A DNA stretch of 64,000 nt from Solirubrobacterales bacterium. Lineage in GTDB: Bacteria > Actinomycetota > Thermoleophilia > Solirubrobacterales > Solirubrobacteraceae. Where the stretch lies: NCBI GenBank assembly GCA_019240115.1, contig JAFAYV010000017.1:1-64000 (forward strand). The letters run 5' to 3'. The position numbers were made by a program, and so were the translations under genes. Numbering within the stretch: the stretch's first letter is position 1; every line of letters begins with the position of its first letter. Positions 17,587 to 24,000 of this stretch are shown here, piece by piece. The notes under the pieces were generated by a model. That model did not search any database. It was not told the origin of the DNA and saw nothing but the letters and a program-made list of their open reading frames with translations.

Positions 17587-18080
17587 GCTTGCCTCCGATT
17601 GGTTTCGATTGCTTGGAGCCATTCGTCGAGACGGTCGTGGGACTCCCGCAGCCCAGCGTCCATCCCAGCCTTCGCGTAGAACTCGCGCGCCGCGAATGAA
17701 GGGAAGACCGACTGGCTGGTGATGAGCGTGCCGGCACCTTCACGCTGGAAGGTGACCGTCTCGACAGACTCATCTGCGGGCGATCCCGCGTACACGAAGG
17801 TTCGGACGAGGCGGTGCGGGCGGTCGACCTCGCGGTATACGCCGTGGAAGGTGTGTTCCTGGCCATCGGGCGCGCGTTGCACGAAGCGGTACCGGCCACC
17901 GGTGCGCGGGTCGCTCTCGCAGACCACGAGCTCGAACTGGCGTGGCCCCCACCAGTGGCGCAGATGCTCGGGCTCGGTCCACACCGCGAACATGAGGTCC
18001 GGTGACGCATCGACCAAGCGTCGGAAGACGACCGCCGGCTCCCCCGGCGGGACTTCGATCACGAGCGGCCGGTCGGTCAT
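17583..18080 (-). CDS. SRPBCC (AHSA1/Bet v1-like) domain protein
   Basis: A 165-residue helix-grip protein of the activator-of-Hsp90-ATPase-1-like family: PDLMFAVWTEPEHLRHWWGP near the N-terminus, FVQRAPDGQEHTFHGVYREV in the middle and a C-terminal helix GLRESHDRLDEWLQ. These proteins bind hydrophobic ligands; no enzyme residues are evident. It overlaps the ArsR stop (ATGA) and the DHFR-like start, so the three genes are co-transcribed and translationally coupled. ArsR-SRPBCC pairs are a widespread arrangement in which the regulator controls the pair. Confidence 0.85.
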   Translation of the reverse strand: MTDRPLVIEVPPGEPAVVFRRLVDASPDLMFAVWTEPEHLRHWWGPRQFELVVCESDPRTGGRYRFVQRAPDGQEHTFHGVYREVDRPHRLVRTFVYAGSPADESVETVTFQREGAGTLITSQSVFPSFAAREFYAKAGMDAGLRESHDRLDEWLQAIETNRRQA

Positions 18081-18430
18081 GTTCCATCCTCGTGGTCCTC
18101 ACGGGCCTGAAGCTCCTCCAAGTACTGATCGAGCCGATCAAAGCTCGCGTCCCAGAACTCCCGGTAGCGCTCGAGCCAACCGCTGGCCGCCTGCAGGCCA
18201 CCCGAGGAGAGCCGTGCAGGACGCGTCTGCGCCAGACGACCGCGCGTGACCAGACCGGCTCGCTCGAGAACCTTCACGTGCTGCGAGACGCCCTGCACGC
18301 TCATCTCGAACGGAAGAGCAAGTTCGTTCAGTGTCGCCTCCCCGCAACGCAAGCGGTCGAGCACCGCCCGGCGCGTCGGGTCAGCGAGCGCGGCGAAAAC
18401 GCTGCTCAGCTCATCGGTTGCAGGAGTCAT
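18077..18430 (-). CDS. ArsR-family transcriptional regulator
   Basis: A 117-residue winged-helix regulator. FAALADPTRRAVLDRLRCGE is the classic ArsR opening, followed by the recognition helix region MSVQGVSQHVKVLERAGLV. No metal-binding cysteine motif is present, so a non-metal signal is likely. The ATG at 18430 is preferred; the frame also has a TTG just upstream. It heads the SRPBCC/DHFR-like operon, and an inverted repeat overlaps its start codon, suggesting autorepression. Confidence 0.87.
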   Translation of the reverse strand: MTPATDELSSVFAALADPTRRAVLDRLRCGEATLNELALPFEMSVQGVSQHVKVLERAGLVTRGRLAQTRPARLSSGGLQAASGWLERYREFWDASFDRLDQYLEELQAREDHEDGT

Positions 18431-18461
18431 CAAGCAATTACTTTATCAAGGTAGTGCTTGA
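18430..18461. promoter_or_regulatory. Inverted repeat at the ArsR gene start (probable operator)
   Basis: TCAAGCA at 18430 pairs with TGCTTGA at 18455-18461, and TTAC/GTAG inside extends the dyad. This AT-rich 32-bp island in very GC-rich DNA overlaps the ArsR start codon and holds the only likely promoter. Position and symmetry suit ArsR autoregulation; no binding data are available. Confidence 0.5.
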
Positions 18462-18709
18462 ATTGTGACGAGACGAGACGTAAGGACGCGCGGGCCGTCG
18501 GCGAGCTTTCGAATCCTCATGACTCCCCTGGGGGTGCGATATCGGCGGCGGGGCGCGTCGCTGAAGATCTCCGTGATCGCGTCGCGCACGACGATTCCGA
18601 TCTGCATCGTCCCGGTGAAGACAGGTGCTCGCTAAGGCGCGGACGAGTCAGCCACGAACAGCGGCGAGGCTGAGCGCCTGCGACAAACGCGGGGGTTCAG
18701 TCTGGCCGT

Positions 18710-19183
18710 TCAGCGGTGCGCGTCGTCGAGCCGCTGGGCGAGTTCGACGATCAGGCCTTCGGGTCCACGCACATAGCAGAGGAGGTAGATGCTCTCGTAG
18801 TCGACGATCTCCCCGACCGTCTCCCAGCCGGCCTCACGGACGCGCGCGACGACGCCGTGCACGTCGTCGACGGTGAACGCGATGTGGCGCAGCCCGGGAC
18901 GGTTGGCGGCCGGCGCCGGCTCGTGGGCGCCGGCATAAGGCGAGTGGAAGCGCACCACCTCGAGCAAGTCGCTGCCGTCGGGGGCGCGGGCCATCGCAAT
19001 TTCGATCGTCACATCCTCAAGGCCGATGATCCGATCGATCCAGTCGCCGCGCAACATTCCGGGCTCGTCGCAGTCCAAGCCGAGCAGCTCAAGGAACCGG
19101 ACCGTCTCGGTCACGTCCTCGACGACGAGGCCCACGTGGACGAAGTTGGTGACGCCGGCGTTGGCGCTGAAGGTCTTGCTCAT
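18710..19183 (-). CDS. VOC/glyoxalase-family protein
   Basis: A 157-residue vicinal-oxygen-chelate protein. It begins FVHVGLVVEDVTETVRFLEL, has DLLEVVRFHSP at the end of the first module, then RHIAFTVDDVHGVVARVREA and ends with PEGLIVELAQRL. Family metal ligands are visible: His in FVHVGLVV, Glu in LLEVVRF, His in LRHIAFTV and Glu in IVELAQ, so it is likely an active metalloenzyme (dioxygenase, epimerase or lyase). The ATG at 19183 has an AGGGAGG ribosome site 6 nt upstream. It is transcribed divergently from an HxlR regulator that probably controls it. Confidence 0.82.
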   Translation of the reverse strand: MSKTFSANAGVTNFVHVGLVVEDVTETVRFLELLGLDCDEPGMLRGDWIDRIIGLEDVTIEIAMARAPDGSDLLEVVRFHSPYAGAHEPAPAANRPGLRHIAFTVDDVHGVVARVREAGWETVGEIVDYESIYLLCYVRGPEGLIVELAQRLDDAHR

Positions 19184-19238
19184 GTCCATCCTCCCTCTGG
19201 GGTTCCTTGAGAAGACGCTGGAACGGTAGCAGCTTTCG

Positions 19239-19253
19239 TTTCCTAAAGGAACC
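19239..19253. promoter_or_regulatory. Short palindrome between VOC and HxlR genes
   Basis: GTTTCCTAAAGGAAC, with perfect TTCCT/AGGAA arms, lies in the 90-bp divergent spacer 21 bp before the HxlR start. A related half-site GGTTCCTT occurs at 19201. This is a candidate operator for the HxlR protein. Confidence 0.45.
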
Positions 19254-19273
19254 CAAGTTGGTATGCTGATCGC

Positions 19274-19726
19274 GTGCAACGGACCAACTTCGGCGAGATG
19301 GCGTGCTCGATCGCGCGCACGCTGGAGGTGATCGGGGAGCCCTGGTCGCCGCTGATCCTGCGCGACGTGTGGGTGGGGCTCACCCGGTTTGACCAGATCC
19401 AGGCCGACCTCGGCATCTCACGCAAGGTCCTCACCGAGCGGCTCCACCACCTCGTCGAGCAGGGAGTTCTCGAGCGGAGGCCCTACGACCGCCGACCGCG
19501 CCACGAGTACCTACTGACCGACCAGGGCACGGAGCTCGTCGACATGCTGATGGTGATGGTGGGCTGGGCCGACAAATGGCTCGCCGGCGACGCCGGCCCC
19601 CCGGTCCTCTACCGCCACCACGCGTGCGGCGAGATCAGCCGCGTCGACCTTCGCTGCGCACACTGCGGAGAGCCGATGCACGCCAGCGACGTCGAGCTAC
19701 TCCCAGGCCCCGGCGCTGCGGTGTGA
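19274..19726 (+). CDS. HxlR-family transcriptional regulator
   Basis: A 150-residue winged-helix regulator of the HxlR (MarR-like) type: CSIARTLEVIGEPWSPLILRD, where CsiArTL is the signature N-terminal cysteine region, then GISRKVLTERLHHLVEQGVLE as the recognition helix. The C-terminal tail holds CGEISRVDLRCAHCG, a small Cys pair that may bind zinc or sense thiols. GTG start at 19274. It faces away from the VOC gene, which is the likely target. Confidence 0.85.
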   Translation: MQRTNFGEMACSIARTLEVIGEPWSPLILRDVWVGLTRFDQIQADLGISRKVLTERLHHLVEQGVLERRPYDRRPRHEYLLTDQGTELVDMLMVMVGWADKWLAGDAGPPVLYRHHACGEISRVDLRCAHCGEPMHASDVELLPGPGAAV

Positions 19727-19734
19727 GCCAGAAG

Positions 19735-20237
19735 GGCATGGCGGCAACCGGTCCAAGGGTCGCCTGGGTGACTGCGGCGGCGGTGCGGGCGGCGCTGGCG
19801 ATCGCCTCCTCGGGTGAGAGTCCGCACGGGTCGGTGAGCATGAACAGCGCCTCGGCGCCGACGATGACCGCGAGGTCGCGTTTGAGTTGATCGAGTGTGT
19901 CGGCGTCGACGGGCGGGTCGGCGTGGCTGAGGGGCGCGAGCGCGGCGTCGATGAGCGCGAAGCGGCAGCCGGGGCGGTGGTCGGCGACGAGATGCGGGCG
20001 GTCATGGTGGCGGCGGTCGTCGAGGGCACCGCGCTCAGGCCAGGACGTGGCGCATGAGCGCCTCGGCCGCGCGGTCGATGCGCTGGGCCGGGTCGGTAGA
20101 TGCGCGACCGGCCCAAGCGCGACAGCGGGATCGGGCCAGGCGTCGCGCGTCGCTTCGCCAAGGAGCGAGACGAGGTCTGGGAAGTAGCGGTACGCCGTCG
20201 CCTCCCCGATCGTCTCGAACGAGGCTATACGGGACAT
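19735..20237 (-). pseudogene. Frameshifted TetR-family regulator
   Basis: Pieces of a TetR protein lie in alternating frames. EATAYRYFPDLVSLLGEATR (end of the helix-turn-helix) and LDQLKRDLAVIVGAEALFML followed by DPCGLSPEEAIASAARTA (C-terminal helices) are in one frame. The linking DPAQRIDRAAEALMRHVLA is in another and ends at a stop at 20035. At least two frame changes are needed and the N-terminal helix-turn-helix start is missing. It lies just outside the leftmost tRNA-derived repeat, so insertion there may have damaged it. Confidence 0.55.
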
Positions 20238-20377
20238 CCCCTGCGGCCTTGACGGCCCGGCGTCCGAGAAGCCCCAGCGCCGCGGGCACCTCTGGAAGGT
20301 TGGTAGCCCACGTCCGCTTCGACCAACTCCTTGTGCCACCGTTGCCCGGTCGCCGCCCGACCTTCCGAATCCCCAGA

Positions 20378-20412
20378 GCCGACGCGGGGACTCGAACCCC
20401 GGACCCCTTCAT
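20378..20412 (-). repeat. Partial tRNA-Thr 3' copy (outer att-like site)
   Basis: Thirty-five bases are identical to the 3' part of the tRNA-Thr gene at 28998-29070 (acceptor, T arm, variable region, 3' side of the anticodon stem). Identity stops where the anticodon loop would begin (ACGATG instead of TACGAGTG). It lacks the 5' half and cannot be a tRNA. It reads as an attachment site left by integration into tRNA-Thr. Confidence 0.8.
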
Positions 20413-20599
20413 ACGATGGCGTGGGTCGACGTGGCTCGGTCGCGGGGATTTGCAGACGCCACGGGCGAGTCTGCGCCGTGCGGTGGTCGGCTCGGACCCC
20501 GGTTTGGCGACCTGAGGCTTCCGTCAGGCTTCCATAGCTTCACCCCCGTGCCGGGTCCGAGTTCAGACGCGTCTGTCCGGCGAGACTGCGGGCGCTCGC

Positions 20600-20911
20600 T
20601 CAGCAGCCGGCGGCGCGTGCGAGCGCCCGACAGATTTCGTCCATCCGCACGGCATCGAGTCTCGTGATCGGCTCGGTCAGGAGTGCTTGCGGCACGGTGC
20701 GGAGGTTGTCGAGGCCGACGGCACATTCGATCGGCATGCCGTCAGCGGGTCCGATGTGAACTTCGGTGTCGATCCCTCGGGTCGTGCGAGTGACTAGGGC
20801 GACGACCACGTTACGCAGCGTTGGGAGAGCCGCGTCCCGCGTCAGGACGACTACCGGACGGCGACCCTCCTGCTCGAGCTCGAGCCAGACGACCTCGCCA
20901 CGAGCTACCAC
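20600..20911 (-). CDS. MazF/PemK-type toxin (type II toxin-antitoxin)
   Basis: A 103-residue MazF-like endoribonuclease. RGEVVWLELEQEGRRPVVVL is the family opening, VVVALVTRTTRG and GLDNLRTVP are the conserved second and third strands, and the C-terminal helix is RMDEICRALARAAGC. All core segments are intact, so the toxin is probably functional and cuts RNA. The GTG start at 20911 overlaps the antitoxin gene by 7 bp. It lies inside the decayed element, where toxin-antitoxin pairs are often the last genes kept. Confidence 0.85.
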   Translation of the reverse strand: MVARGEVVWLELEQEGRRPVVVLTRDAALPTLRNVVVALVTRTTRGIDTEVHIGPADGMPIECAVGLDNLRTVPQALLTEPITRLDAVRMDEICRALARAAGC

Positions 20912-21096
20912 GGCTCCTCACGGATCGCCTCGCGCGCGTTCGCGAGCGCCCAGGCGTCCTCAGTCGTCCCTGCCCCCTCGCCCTCGCTCCACTGGAACAG
21001 CAGCTCCCGCTCTCGCGTCAGGCGAGCGAGCGCAGCCTCTGCCTCCACATCGCTCAGCTCATCGACCAGCAGGTGAAGCTTCTCGCGCGTGGTCAT
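20905..21096 (-). CDS. Probable antitoxin partner of the MazF-type toxin
   Basis: A 63-residue acidic protein, MTTREKLHLLVDELSDVEAE at the N-terminus and ALANAREAIREEPW at the end. The opening resembles small antitoxins that begin with 'xKLxxLVDxLpxxEa'. ATG at 21096 is chosen over the upstream open frame because it matches that opening. Stop TAG overlaps the toxin start by 7 bp, so the two are made together, antitoxin first. No DNA-binding motif is clear. Confidence 0.75.
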   Translation of the reverse strand: MTTREKLHLLVDELSDVEAEAALARLTRERELLFQWSEGEGAGTTEDAWALANAREAIREEPW

Positions 21097-21310
21097 CGCG
21101 CCCTTATGGTATGCGCGCGCGCCAATCGAGACCATCTACCGGTATCCGCCGGGCGGCTCCTCCGACAGAGGCTTTAGCTCACTGAGCGCAGACCTCTGCT
21201 CGGCATCGCGACGCTCGCAATAGACGAGCGCATCCTCGAACTTGACCCCCCGGTGGTTCCCGCCCCAGCGGGCGAAGCAGTCGAACGTCCTGTCGGTGCA
21301 TGGGTCGCGT

Positions 21311-21952
21311 GCGGAGCGGAGGTCAAGAGGATCAAGAAGATGACAGGCGCCCGCATCTCCGAACTGTGCGGCCTCACCTGGGCGGACGTCACCCTCGACG
21401 ACCTCGACGAGGCCGAGATCACGTTCGGCTTCCAGGTCGACCGGCACGGCCACCGCCGCCCGACCAAGACCGACGGCTCCGCCCGCACGGTGCCTATCCC
21501 CCGCGAGCTCGCGCTGATCCTCGCTCGGCACATGAGCGCAACAAACGATTCACGCCAAGAGGCATTCGTGTTCGCCACTTGCACCGGCCGTCCCCTCGGG
21601 CAGCGGAACGTCGCCCGGGAGCTTCGCAGGCACAGCAGCGCGCGACCGGCGATCACGGACAGCCGACGTTCCCGGTCCTCCACCAGGCGGATGCCGCCGG
21701 CACCCGATCCCGGCACCGGCCGGTTCGGTGCCGTCGATGCACTCGTTCCGGCACACCGTCGCCTCGGGGGCGCTGCTCGCGGGCGAGAGCGTGGACGAGG
21801 TCGCCTTCTTCCTCGGCCACCGGGACGCGACCGTCACGCGTGTCGTCTACATCCGCGAGATCGCCGACGCCCGCCGGCGGCACATGCGCCGCTCAAGGAT
21901 GACGGCCGAGTTCGGCGGGGCCCTCTGTATCGCCCTCGGCGACGAGGCGTAG
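21311..21952 (+). pseudogene. Truncated, frameshifted tyrosine integrase
   Basis: Catalytic-domain pieces of a phage-type integrase. Frame one gives MTGARISELCGLTWADVTL (box I arginine) then TVPIPRELALILARHM; a second frame gives DHGQPTFPVLHQADAAGT; a third, from about 21728, gives SMHSFRHTVASGALLAGESV, then FFLGHRDATVTRVVYIREI (box II H-x-x-R, then H and the nucleophile Tyr). Two frame changes and loss of the N-terminal arm-binding half make it inactive. It points towards the tRNA-derived repeat at 22071. It is only distantly like the intact integrase at 27741-28937. Confidence 0.75.
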
Positions 21953-21972
21953 AACATCGCCAATCGCCAGAC

Positions 21973-22010
21973 CAAGCGCCCTCGCTCCGAGACTGGAGCG
22001 GGGGCGCTTG
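21973..22010 (+). terminator. Rho-independent-type terminator after integrase remnant
   Basis: A 16-bp stem with one G-T pair (CAAGCGCCCTCGCTCC with its complement) closes a 6-nt loop, followed by CTGTTT. It starts 21 bp after the integrase stop and would end rightward transcription. Confidence 0.75.
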
Positions 22011-22070
22011 CTGTTTCAACAGGCTTCCAAATGGCTTCCATCCGCGGCCCCGAAACCCCGAAACCCCAGA

Positions 22071-22113
22071 GCCGACGCCCGGATTCGAACCGGGGACCCC
22101 TTCATTACGAGTG
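22071..22113 (-). repeat. Partial tRNA-Thr 3' copy with compensated T stem (inner att-like site)
   Basis: Forty-three bases align with the tRNA-Thr 3' half. The last twenty or so, from GGACC to GAGTG, are identical, while the T arm differs at five places. Four of these are paired changes that keep the T stem (CGGGG/CCCCG becomes CCCGG/CCGGG). This is probably the left attachment site of the younger island. Confidence 0.8.
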
Positions 22114-22194
22114 GCTCCTTTGCAGGGCATTTGCCGCAGCTAAGGGCGTCTTAGTGCAAGTCAGTGCAGTTGGCGCAGGTCAGAATTGCTGCGT

Positions 22195-22233
22195 TCGGGA
22201 CACGCTGTTTCGGGACACGGTTGGGGACACGTT
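22195..22233. repeat. Three GGGACACG iterons at the left end of the island
   Basis: TTCGGGACACG occurs at 22195 and 22209 and TTGGGGACACGT at 22221. The last 12 bases recur exactly at 28971-28982 beside the integrase start. Repeats of this kind flanking att sites are typical arm-type integrase binding sites. Confidence 0.65.
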
Positions 22234-22247
22234 TCCGCCGCGGCCCA

Positions 22248-22538
22248 TCACGGATCCCGCAGCACGTCGTGCGTCCCGGCTCGCCGCCAGACGATGTGCG
22301 GTTCGCCGGGAACCCTCCTCGCCGTACGCGAACGTGGCGCGGCCGTCGGCCGCAAATGTGATCTCCCAGACGCCGTCAGCTCCCTGGACGCGCTTGATGC
22401 GAAGGGCGGAAACTCAGGCGGGTCAGCGCGCAGCGCCGAGATGAACATGGGCAGCATCGCCAGAAACGCGGCCTGGAGGTCGCGTGACAGCCGACGGAAC
22501 TCCCGGTCGACCCGGGCCACCGACTCGAACGTCGGCAC
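22248..22538 (-). pseudogene. RelE/HigB-like toxin with two compensating frameshifts
   Basis: The open frame (96 codons, GTG at 22538) starts with PTFESVARVDREFRRLSRDL and ends with EPHIVWRRAGTHDVLRDP, both characteristic of a RelE-fold toxin family. The middle part of that frame is unlike the family. Another frame there reads IKRVQGADGVWEITFAADGR then ATFAYGEE, exactly the missing core strands. So one indel near 22400 and a second near 22310 throw about 30 residues out of frame and then restore it. It begins 6 bp after the antitoxin stop. It is likely inactive unless these are sequencing errors. Confidence 0.65.
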
Positions 22539-22544
22539 CGGCGG

Positions 22545-22784
22545 CTACTCGGCGGCGTCCGCTGCCAGGTCGTCCTCGGTGGCCGCGACCCGCTCCAGGT
22601 GGGCGATGAACCCCTCATCGCGAAAGACCGAGCCCTCCGTCTCCCGCAACACCTCGGACAGCAGCTCGCGCTCAGGCCGCAGCACCAAGGACCCGTCCGC
22701 ACGGCGCTCGACGAGCTCGTAGGAGCCGCCGAGCCCGCGCTGCGTCACCGTGATCGTGCTCCTGGCGGGGTCCATCGAATCCAT
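22545..22784 (-). CDS. Putative antitoxin upstream of the RelE-like toxin remnant
   Basis: A 79-residue acidic protein: MDSMDPARSTITVTQRGLGG, then SYELVERRADGSLVLRPERE and a C-terminal helix rich in Glu/Asp (LERVAATEDDLAADAAE). The layout (short beta N-terminal region, acidic tail) and its position 6 bp ahead of the RelE-like frame suit an antitoxin. No close family is recognised with confidence. A second ATG three codons in (22775) is an alternative start. Confidence 0.6.
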   Translation of the reverse strand: MDSMDPARSTITVTQRGLGGSYELVERRADGSLVLRPERELLSEVLRETEGSVFRDEGFIAHLERVAATEDDLAADAAE

Positions 22785-23191
22785 TCTCGCACCATTGTCC
22801 GAACGGCCCGAGGCAGCCAGGTTTGCCTCCCGGGCTCAAGGCGGCAGCCTCTCGGTGAGTGCCTGAAGGGCGACGACGGGGAGGGTGCCCTGCGGTCGCG
22901 ACGGGCCCTCCCTCCCGCGCGCAGACCAAGTCTCCCGAGGCGTCGTCGGCAATCGCTCCTTCTAGATCGAAAGCTGGGCTGCGGGTGATGACGCAAGCGC
23001 GGCTGTCGTTGACCGCGCTTCCGGGACCAGACAGGCGACGATCAGGCTGCGGCCATCGATGGTGCTGGGTATGGTGGAGCGGCGTCTTCGGGTTGCTGGT
23101 TCGGGGTAGCGCACTCCTCAACTGCAACGGCCGTGGCGGTTGCGGTCGAGGCTGGCAGCCGTACAGCGAATCTGGGCGGCGGCTGCTGTGG
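22785..23191. other. Intergenic stretch without a gene
   Basis: About 400 bp between the antitoxin and the HxlR-type regulator. Open frames exist on both strands but show Arg/Gly/Pro-rich composition and no recognisable motif. Promoter for the antitoxin pair is expected near 22790-22830. Confidence 0.6.
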
Positions 23192-23854
23192 TCAGGTTCG
23201 TCGCCGCATGATGGCGAACGCCCGACGGATGGCGGCGGCGCGACCGTCGATGCGCGCGTTGCGCTCGCACCGAGCGCCGGCGGGCGTCAGGGCGCCGGCG
23301 TCGAGCATGAGCAGTGTCTGAATGTCGCACTCGATCGTGACGTCGGCGCTGACCGGCGAGGGCCCAGATCTCGGGATCGCTCGGTCGTGGTCGACGATGA
23401 TGTGAAACCGCTCGGTACCGACCATGAAGTCGTAGGTCTCGCGGACGCCGCGGAGGAGCTCAGGCGGAGCGGTGGCGCAGCGCACCAGGGCGAGCAGGAC
23501 GCCACGGGCGGTGCTCGGGTCCAGGCGTTCGTCGAGCGGTAGCCCGGCGCCCCACTGGGCGAGGCATACGACCGGTGCGCGCAGCTGTTCGCCCAGGTCG
23601 GTGAGGACGTAGACCCGTGCCTCGCCGGGCGGCGGCAGGGTCATCTTGGCGATGACACCGTCGGCCTCGAGGGATTTGAGGCGGTCCGACAAGCGGTTGG
23701 TGCCCATCGCCGGCAGCTCGGCGAGCAGGTCCTTGAACCGCTTGGGACCCAGCAGCAGCTCGCGGACGATCAGCAGGGTCCAGCGCTCGCCGAGCACGTC
23801 TAGCGATCGAGCGACGGGACACATCTGTCCATAGGTGCGAGTTGCGGACGCCAT
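23192..23854 (-). CDS. HxlR-family regulator with SCP2-like C-terminal domain
   Basis: A 220-residue regulator. Residues ~8-100 are an HxlR winged helix: YGQMCPVARSLDVLGERWTL, LLLGPKRFKDLLAELPAMG and NRLSDRLKSLEADGVIAKM. The remaining 110 residues (from LDPSTARGVLLALV through ETYDFMVGTERFHIIVDHDR) resemble a sterol-carrier-like ligand pocket that follows HxlR domains in many actinobacteria. It would sense a small hydrophobic molecule. It is transcribed divergently from the MMPL operon across 146 bp that hold AT-rich dyads, so it is the likely regulator of that operon. Confidence 0.83.
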   Translation of the reverse strand: MASATRTYGQMCPVARSLDVLGERWTLLIVRELLLGPKRFKDLLAELPAMGTNRLSDRLKSLEADGVIAKMTLPPPGEARVYVLTDLGEQLRAPVVCLAQWGAGLPLDERLDPSTARGVLLALVRCATAPPELLRGVRETYDFMVGTERFHIIVDHDRAIPRSGPSPVSADVTIECDIQTLLMLDAGALTPAGARCERNARIDGRAAAIRRAFAIMRRRT

Positions 23855-23891
23855 CGACGAGAACGTTAGTCGTAAAAGTTAGCTAAATGAC

Positions 23892-23922
23892 TTGACAGGC
23901 TCCAGTATATGATACGTATAGT
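23892..23922 (+). promoter_or_regulatory. Promoter of the MMPL operon with nearby dyads
   Basis: TTGACA at 23892-23897 and TATAGT at 23917-23922 (19-bp spacer) lie 79 bp before the MMPL start. The spacer and flank contain ATACGTAT and, upstream at 23877-23884, TTAGCTAA within an AGTC...GACT dyad. These are candidate operators for the divergent HxlR protein. Confidence 0.55.
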
Positions 23923-24000
23923 CTGCGGTGCAGCCGGCGGAAGACGCCAGAGCCTTCCGCCGGTGGTCCATACCACCAACGTACGGGGGCCATCCACCGC

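Larger units (their letters stand above)
20378..22113. mobile_element. Older, decayed integrative element between two tRNA-Thr 3' copies
   Basis: This 1.7-kb segment is bounded by the tRNA-derived repeats at 20378 and 22071. It contains a MazF-type toxin, its probable antitoxin and a truncated, frameshifted tyrosine integrase followed by a strong terminator. The arrangement is that of a remnant element that integrated at the same tRNA before or beside the younger island. That it was once a separate element is inference. Confidence 0.6.

Noticed and set aside
21136-21290. Minus-strand peptide CFARWGGNHRGVKFEDALVY... as a truncated gene end
   Set aside because: It looks protein-like over about 50 residues but has no start and merges into the shadow of the integrase remnant; too little to support a feature.
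20378-22113. The two tRNA-derived repeats as functional tRNA genes
   Set aside because: Both lack the acceptor 5' strand, D arm and 5' side of the anticodon stem.
22859-23542. 227-codon plus-strand frame across the HxlR-type gene
   Set aside because: Overlaps a clear regulator on the other strand, and its own sequence shows no motif.
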